In this document: positions 61,201 to 64,000 of the stretch, in pieces
Position numbering within the stretch: position 1 is the first letter of the stretch
Layout of the letters: each line of letters starts with the position of its first letter
NCBI GenBank assembly: GCA_947652115.1
Contig: OX393563.1
Span: 1,493,829 to 1,557,828 of the forward strand
Direction: 5' to 3'
Length of the DNA: 64,000 bases
From: Blastomussa wellsi
Taxonomy: Eukaryota; Cnidaria; Anthozoa; Scleractinia; Plerogyridae
Notes under the pieces: generated by a model
The model's database searches: none
Seen by the model: the letters and a program-made list of their open reading frames with translations, nothing else
Told to the model about the DNA's origin: nothing
Made by a program: the position numbers and the translations under genes

Positions 61201-61965
61201 TGTATCAAAAATAAGACTAATATCCCTAATAGCGAGAAACTTCGGGCAGTTTGTAGCTTAAGGAAATCGTGCTATCGCAACATTTGTTTGTTTTTACTGG
61301 CTTCTTACCCAACAACCAGTAAGACGACAATCCAAACTCTACCCCTTCCTGGCGCTTGTGTGGAAGTATGTTTCACAGATGACAAGAAACAATGCATTTT
61401 CCTCCTGAGGGCAGATTACTCCATCCAATGTTTTACTCCTCGACACAACTTGTATTGGCCCATTGCTGCTGTGTTTGCGATATATCCCGTGGGCTTCCCA
61501 CTTCTGCTTTTGTTTCTCATTTACAAATATCGCGAGTCACAAGAAGAGGAAGAAATTGCTTTCGGTTTGAGAGTGTTCTTTGAAAACTACAAGAAAAAGT
61601 TTTGGTTTTGGGAAATAATAGAAATGTATCGTAAGTTGATACTTATCTCACTTGTGTTTCTCTTTGGATCTAAAAGCATTTCCCAGATTAGCTTCACTGT
61701 GGCGACTGTGAGCGCATTTGGAGTGGCTTACACTTTCTTTCGACCAATCAAGGGCAAGTTTGAAGATCGTCTGCAAACGTTTGTGCTGTGGGTCATTTTC
61801 TTTGATGTCTGTCTTAGTGCAGTATATTCAAACTGGGAAAACAGTCAAAGCCAGACAGAGAACGACTCCGTCTTTATAAATGTCCTTTTTGTGACTCTTA
61901 ACGCCTCAGTGTTGTTGTTTGCCATCGGTAAGTGCATTAACAGTACAACAGGAAGCAATTTTTGA
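40369..61965 (+). CDS. Gene B: LRR - GCC2/GCC3 - multi-pass membrane receptor, 21 exons, 1082 aa
   Basis: Twenty-one exons join into 1083 codons including the stop. Layout: signal peptide (about 1-22), LRR N-cap (CPTECTC), about 16 LRRs (residues 59-440), C-cap start (TCKNL), Cys-rich GCC2/GCC3-type repeats (about 459-700), then about eight membrane spans (about 701-724, 739-762, 802-825, 913-936, 971-984, 989-1008, 1020-1036, 1053-1070). The membrane part has the motif EMYRKL before a span and RP soon after, as in TRP-like multi-pass proteins of protists and invertebrates with GCC2/GCC3 domains. Likely a surface sensor; ligand and output unknown. Introns 1-18 are phase 2, 19 and 20 phase 1. 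Start chosen at 40369 because it begins the signal peptide; an acceptor-like TTTTTATTCCAG ends at 40343. Gene A is its diverging paralogue. No gene name is recognised. Confidence 0.9.
40635..40706 (+). CDS. Gene B exon 2: LRR
   Basis: 72 bp, CCTTTAG acceptor, GTAAGT donor. GLSGCSLYSISEDSF. Confidence 0.9.
40799..40870 (+). CDS. Gene B exon 3: LRR
   Basis: 72 bp, TTCTTTTAG acceptor, GTAAGG donor. DISRNFVKFIPQYTF. Confidence 0.92.
40984..41117. mobile_element. Hairpin MITE in gene B intron 3
   Basis: 134 bp. The 31-bp ends aatgtgaaa...aacatgacac differ at one position. The centre has a B-box-like gggttcgattcc. Confidence 0.85.
41287..41346 (+). CDS. Gene B exon 4: short LRR
   Basis: 60 bp. 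NLERNFISGGFYLPK. Same length as in gene A. Confidence 0.9.
41424..41688. mobile_element. TIR MITE with GAATG target duplication
   Basis: 265 bp in gene B intron 4. Ends of about 65 bp starting acacagggggcagaggagtt are inverted copies. The 5-bp direct repeat gaatg flanks both sides. Confidence 0.9.
42309..42383 (+). CDS. Gene B exon 5: LRR
   Basis: 75 bp, TATCCACAG acceptor, GTGAGT donor. RINDNLLSFGDLKEI. Confidence 0.9.
42925..43002 (+). CDS. Gene B exon 6: LRR
   Basis: 78 bp, CTTCACAG acceptor, GTGAGT donor. DIDSNPLIGPTVSAD. Confidence 0.9.
43712..43783 (+). CDS. Gene B exon 7: LRR
   Basis: 72 bp, TTTCCATTCAG acceptor. SMAGCNLERIENGTF. Confidence 0.92.
44161..44418. mobile_element. Penelope-like element ends forming a near-perfect palindrome
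   Basis: Two copies of the Penelope-like end meet head to head at 44315-44320, each about 100 bp, nearly identical. Each carries the aagggctaacgctcgaa hammerhead-like core. It lies in gene B intron 7. Confidence 0.7.
44808..44882 (+). CDS. Gene B exon 8: LRR
   Basis: 75 bp, TTGTTTACAG acceptor, GTAAGC donor. DLSNNMLSRIQPGAL. Confidence 0.92.
45345..45375. repeat. C16/A15 homopolymer run
   Basis: Sixteen C followed by fifteen A in gene B intron 8; length is likely variable and error-prone. Confidence 0.95.
45555..45626 (+). CDS. Gene B exon 9: LRR
   Basis: 72 bp, donor GTACGT (less usual). FLEGNKLETIADGTF. Confidence 0.9.
46178..46243 (+). CDS. Gene B exon 10: short LRR
   Basis: 66 bp, as in gene A. 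VLSENLLKSVPDLTG. Confidence 0.9.
47040..47440 (-). mobile_element. LINE 3' remnant in gene B intron 10
   Basis: Minus strand at 47430-47297 reads ERVFSASVFRQHDVPNMVTL and LDSFKKAASKAK before a stop, like a LINE C-terminus. AAT microsatellites at 47066-47100 and 47165-47190 form the tail. Confidence 0.55.
47600..48115 (+). mobile_element. Possible LINE 3' UTR ending in (aaat)n
   Basis: AT-rich, ends ataaataaataaataa then actgaactgaactg, as LINE tails often do. No coding part seen. Confidence 0.3.
48554..48625 (+). CDS. Gene B exon 11: LRR
   Basis: 72 bp, TATCTTTCAG acceptor. QMTNNHIVDISRIAK. Confidence 0.88.
48746..49566. mobile_element. TIR element filled with a GCATAAGC minisatellite
   Basis: Ends ggctggttctcactagcgca and tgcgttagtgagaacaagcc are inverted copies, flanked by the direct repeat ttaaa. 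Inside, about eight units of gtgagaacacccgcgacata plus a variable run of agcata/agcaca hexamers span 48770-49220, and inverted units appear at 49250-49330 and 49500-49555. Gene B intron 11. Confidence 0.85.
49698..49769 (+). CDS. Gene B exon 12: LRR
   Basis: 72 bp, TATCTTACAG acceptor. SLARNHIDHLPTDIF. Confidence 0.92.
50651..50722 (+). CDS. Gene B exon 13: LRR
   Basis: 72 bp, TTTCTCGTAG acceptor. DLSFNKLQSIPDYIF. Confidence 0.92.
51230..51301 (+). CDS. Gene B exon 14: LRR
   Basis: 72 bp, TTCCTTATAG acceptor. MLSFNNITHINRRTF. Confidence 0.92.
51402..51470 (+). CDS. Gene B exon 15: LRR
   Basis: 69 bp after a 100-bp intron, the shortest intron apart from those after exons 1-2. MLIKNNLTFIAKDVF. 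Confidence 0.92.
52244..52315 (+). CDS. Gene B exon 16: LRR
   Basis: 72 bp, TTGTTGTTACAG acceptor. FLHSNAIAAVHSKAF. Confidence 0.92.
52711..52782 (+). CDS. Gene B exon 17: last LRR
   Basis: 72 bp, ACTTTTTCAG acceptor. TIFDNPLSLLPDGIF. Confidence 0.92.
52988..53044 (+). CDS. Gene B exon 18: LRR C-cap start
   Basis: 57 bp. SITCKNLRQLPRGKC. Confidence 0.9.
53175..53368 (+). CDS. Gene B exon 19: GCC2/GCC3 Cys-rich
   Basis: 194 bp, entering phase 2 and leaving phase 1. CKNCNPGYTNTSRCANCSLC, then PVGTYMNGTACQMCPAG. Acceptor CCATCTAG chosen because the upstream acceptor near 53118 gives a stop. Confidence 0.85.
53904..54023 (+). CDS. Gene B exon 20: GCC2/GCC3 Cys-rich
   Basis: 120 bp, phase 1 at both ends, so one complete cassette. 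GGFYQDQMGQVECKRCSIGT, then DCRACPYG. Confidence 0.9.
54059..55064 (-). mobile_element. pogo/Tigger-like DNA transposon, decayed
   Basis: TA-flanked, ends cagtggaaccccgctataac and gttatagcggggttccactg, with more copies of the cgttatagcgggg motif inside both ends. Minus strand near 54650-54470 reads pieces such as LLRNFVVSSDKAG, resembling a Tigger transposase C-terminus, with frameshifts. Gene B intron 20. Confidence 0.75.
55198..59670. repeat. 4.5-kb imperfect palindrome in the last intron of gene B
   Basis: Left arm about 55198-56660 and right arm about 57470-59670 are inverted copies. Outer block: gcagacttggaaatgaaggt against accttcatttccaagtctgc. Middle: gatcgatcaaagtttggtct against agaccaaactttgatcgatc. 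Inner: ggatttgtgtacca against tggtacacaaatcc, and cacttcatttaag against cttaaatgaagtg. The right arm holds extra sequence at about 58200-58860. Single-copy centre about 56660-57470. No transposase found. Confidence 0.85.
60407..61965 (+). CDS. Gene B exon 21: Cys-rich end and multi-pass membrane domain
   Basis: 1559 bp, TTCCATTAACAG acceptor, entering phase 1; 518 codons after the split codon, TGA at 61963-61965. The first 130 residues carry Cys pairs (CRCLHNFY, CSICPAYGFVC, CATCATGFYL) and N-glycosylation sites. Then come the membrane spans, with FKIVIGFYQV and EMYRKL as landmarks, and RPIKGKFEDRL between spans. The whole membrane domain is in a single exon, unlike the one-exon-per-LRR front. 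A near-consensus donor (ATCG then GTAAGT) lies at 61930, just before the stop, so a longer tail by further splicing is possible. Confidence 0.92.
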
Positions 61966-62041
61966 GCGTGTTGGAGGGGAGTGAGAGAGTTTATGGATTA
62001 AAGGATTAAGGGCTTTAGGGATTTGGGATTAGGCGGTTAAG

Positions 62042-62290
62042 GAAGTAAGCCCGGTTTTCGCGACGGAGTCAGAGTCGGAGTAGTAAGCGGAGTAATAAGC
62101 ATGACGGAATCGGAAGAATCAGAACGTTTCCATAATCTTCCGATTCCGCTTATGACTCCGTTGCTTACGATCTTGTTGAATCTAGCTTGGCAGAGTCGCA
62201 GGCAGAAGCGGAAGAATAAACCAATCACATTGCTAGTTTCAGGCACTCCGAGTACTTCCTTTCTGCTTACGACTCGGACAACCTATTTTA
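62042..62290. mobile_element. Repeat element with aatcggaag inverted motifs
   Basis: gacggaatcggaagaatc against gattccg-type inverted copies and recurring gcttacgactcgg / agtcggagtagtaagc at the two ends. Boundaries approximate. Confidence 0.5.
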
Positions 62291-62772
62291 CTAGATCATA
62301 AGCGACGGATTCATAACTGGAATGGGAACTCTGCCGTTACGATCAGTAGATCATATTGCTTGTGGCTCCCCTTATGGCCATAACTAGAATTTCAAACAAA
62401 CAGTTGGATGACCAACAAGATGGCTGACGACTCGATTATACAATCTCGTTGTGCTTTTCTTTGACTCCAACCCTTCATGACATAACCAAAATGCCGAGTT
62501 GTTTGTCTCAATGAACAATAGTACACCACACGTTCAAGGCTTCCTCGAATTATTTCTTTTCACGCGTTGTATGGATATTTATGACGCCAATTTCGTGAAG
62601 AAACAAACTAGTAGGATAAAGAAACTTCGTCAGAAGCATTCAGTTTCTTTGATTTTTGGACATGAACTGAATGCTATTTCAATTCAAGTTCGAGATCGAA
62701 ATGGCTCTCGAAACACGCCGGCAGACAACGCGCGAGGATAATTAACAATTATTCCATGAGTACCCAGACTCG

Positions 62773-63245
62773 TACCCAGTCGCTATTTACGGTTTCTGGG
62801 GGCGAGAGAAGATTGAATACCAGTGAAGACATTCTCGTCCCCGTAGCCCTTTTCGTTTCTCTTAGCCGGCAGGGCCTTGGCACGAAAAACGAAGGGCTCT
62901 GCAGACAAACGATTTCAAGTCCGAGATTCTAGGACTTTCGGACTTCATGTATATAGCATTGATGTTTCTACATGTTGTGTGTTGTAATTAGGCGGCCGGC
63001 GAATATTTTTACTTCCGTTTAAGATTTCTTTGTTCTCAACAGCCAATAAAGAAAATTAGAATTTTTTGGAAAATCGTATGTCCCCAGAGCCCTTCGTTTT
63101 TCGTGCCAAGGCCCTGCCGGCTAAGAGAAACGAAAAGGGCTATGGGGACGAGAATGCAGTGAAGATTGAGGCACTCCGCTCGCCTCAGTCTTCCCCAATA
63201 TTCAATCCTCTCTCATTCCCTGAACCCGTAAATAGCAACTGGGTA
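62773..63245. mobile_element. Long-TIR MITE
   Basis: Left tacccagtcgctatttacgg and right ccgtaaatagcaactgggta. An inner stretch of about 65 bp (cgtccccgtagcccttttcg against cgaaaagggctatggggacg) is nearly perfect. Confidence 0.88.
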
Positions 63246-63459
63246 TAAGTCTGATTATCACCTGCTGGCTACGAAATAATGGATAACCAACGAGACCGTA
63301 CCCCGGTGTGGGCTATTGCTATTTCATATTCAACAAGCGTGAGTGGCATAATTGTTTTATTAAAAAATATGCGTATGCTTACAATTTTTACAATGGTATA
63401 TTAGTTCGGATCGCTCATCGTTCCTGCGAAAAACCCCTACCTACCCCCTACCCCTAACC

Positions 63460-63506
63460 AACCTCGTTCCCAGGGTCTTTTCTATAAAGACCCTAGGAAC
63501 GAGGTT
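63460..63506. repeat. Hairpin element
   Basis: aacctcgttcccagggtctt pairs with aagaccctaggaacgaggtt. A related aacctcgttctcagggtctc occurs at 45009. Confidence 0.85.
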
Positions 63507-64000
63507 GCACCCATTTATGCACTAAAGCCACAAGTCACTGAGGTGGGGTGGGTGGGGTTTCTACCAGAAACCATGATTGATCTCGTAGCTAACCCAGTGA
63601 GAACTCTTGAATTGCATTTCCAATGATCCAGTTTTAAATAAGCAAAATTGATCCGAGGAAGATTTGAAATGAAAATAGGAGTTTTTTTTCTGTAATAGAG
63701 TATATTAGGAAGATGACCTTTCTTAACTTTCATGCGATCTCCTTCTATTGACACAAATTAGAATTAACCACATTATGTATATCACCTGTATGGAGACTTG
63801 ATGTACTTATCTTCAATGACCTTTTTAACAAGTGTGAATCAGTGATTTTTCAAATCTTAAGGGTCAATTCTCACAGGCACACAGCAATGACAGCAATCAG
63901 TGTTCAGAAGGAGAATAGATAGAGTGATTTCTAGTTTGTATCTGTGTGACTTAGGGAATTTTAACTGGTAACAATTTTGGTTTGCTTTATATTTTATCTT
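63507..64000. other. Spacer at right edge
   Basis: Nothing recognised. Confidence 0.4.

Overview
This is eukaryotic DNA, AT-rich, with genes split into many small exons by short introns and with introns and spacers full of short inverted-repeat elements, SINE-like elements, truncated LINEs and Penelope-like ends. This repeat set and the gene families point to an anthozoan, most likely a stony coral; that assignment is inference. Long open frames hardly show the genes here: they had to be assembled from splice signals, reading phase and repeat motifs.

Three genes are supported. Gene A runs on the minus strand from 16884 leftwards and leaves the window at its left edge. Its 18 visible coding exons give a signal peptide, an LRR N-cap, about 16 leucine-rich repeats (roughly one per exon) and the start of a C-cap. 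Gene B runs on the plus strand from 40369 to 61965. It has the same 18 exons in the same order and phase, then two Cys-rich GCC2/GCC3 (ephrin-receptor-like) exons and one large exon encoding more Cys-rich sequence and about eight membrane spans; the predicted protein is 1082 aa. A and B are diverging (head-to-head) paralogues. Between them, on the plus strand, lies a small five-exon gene C (21658-26634) encoding a 157-aa secreted protein that fits the ML (MD-2/NPC2/GM2A-like) lipid-binding fold.

Layout: 1-16884 gene A with intronic elements (Tx1/L1-like LINE end, SINE, TA-flanked MITE, Penelope-like end); 16885-21657 spacer with a 39-bp tandem repeat and the first copy of a diverged duplicated block; 21658-26634 gene C with a LINE and Penelope-like ends in its introns; 26635-40368 spacer with LINE pieces, a SINE, the second copy of the duplicated block and many MITEs, including a TTAA-flanked element carrying a nested hAT-like insertion; 40369-61965 gene B with MITEs, a minisatellite-bearing TIR element, a pogo/Tigger-like element and a 4.5-kb imperfect palindrome in its last intron; 61966-64000 repeats only.

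How the genes might work together (inference): A and B look like cell-surface sensors with an LRR ectodomain on a polytopic membrane domain. Secreted ML proteins are known partners of LRR receptors in vertebrates (MD-2 with TLR4, MD-1 with RP105), so an ML gene between two such genes may be a ligand-presenting partner. The window does not prove this.
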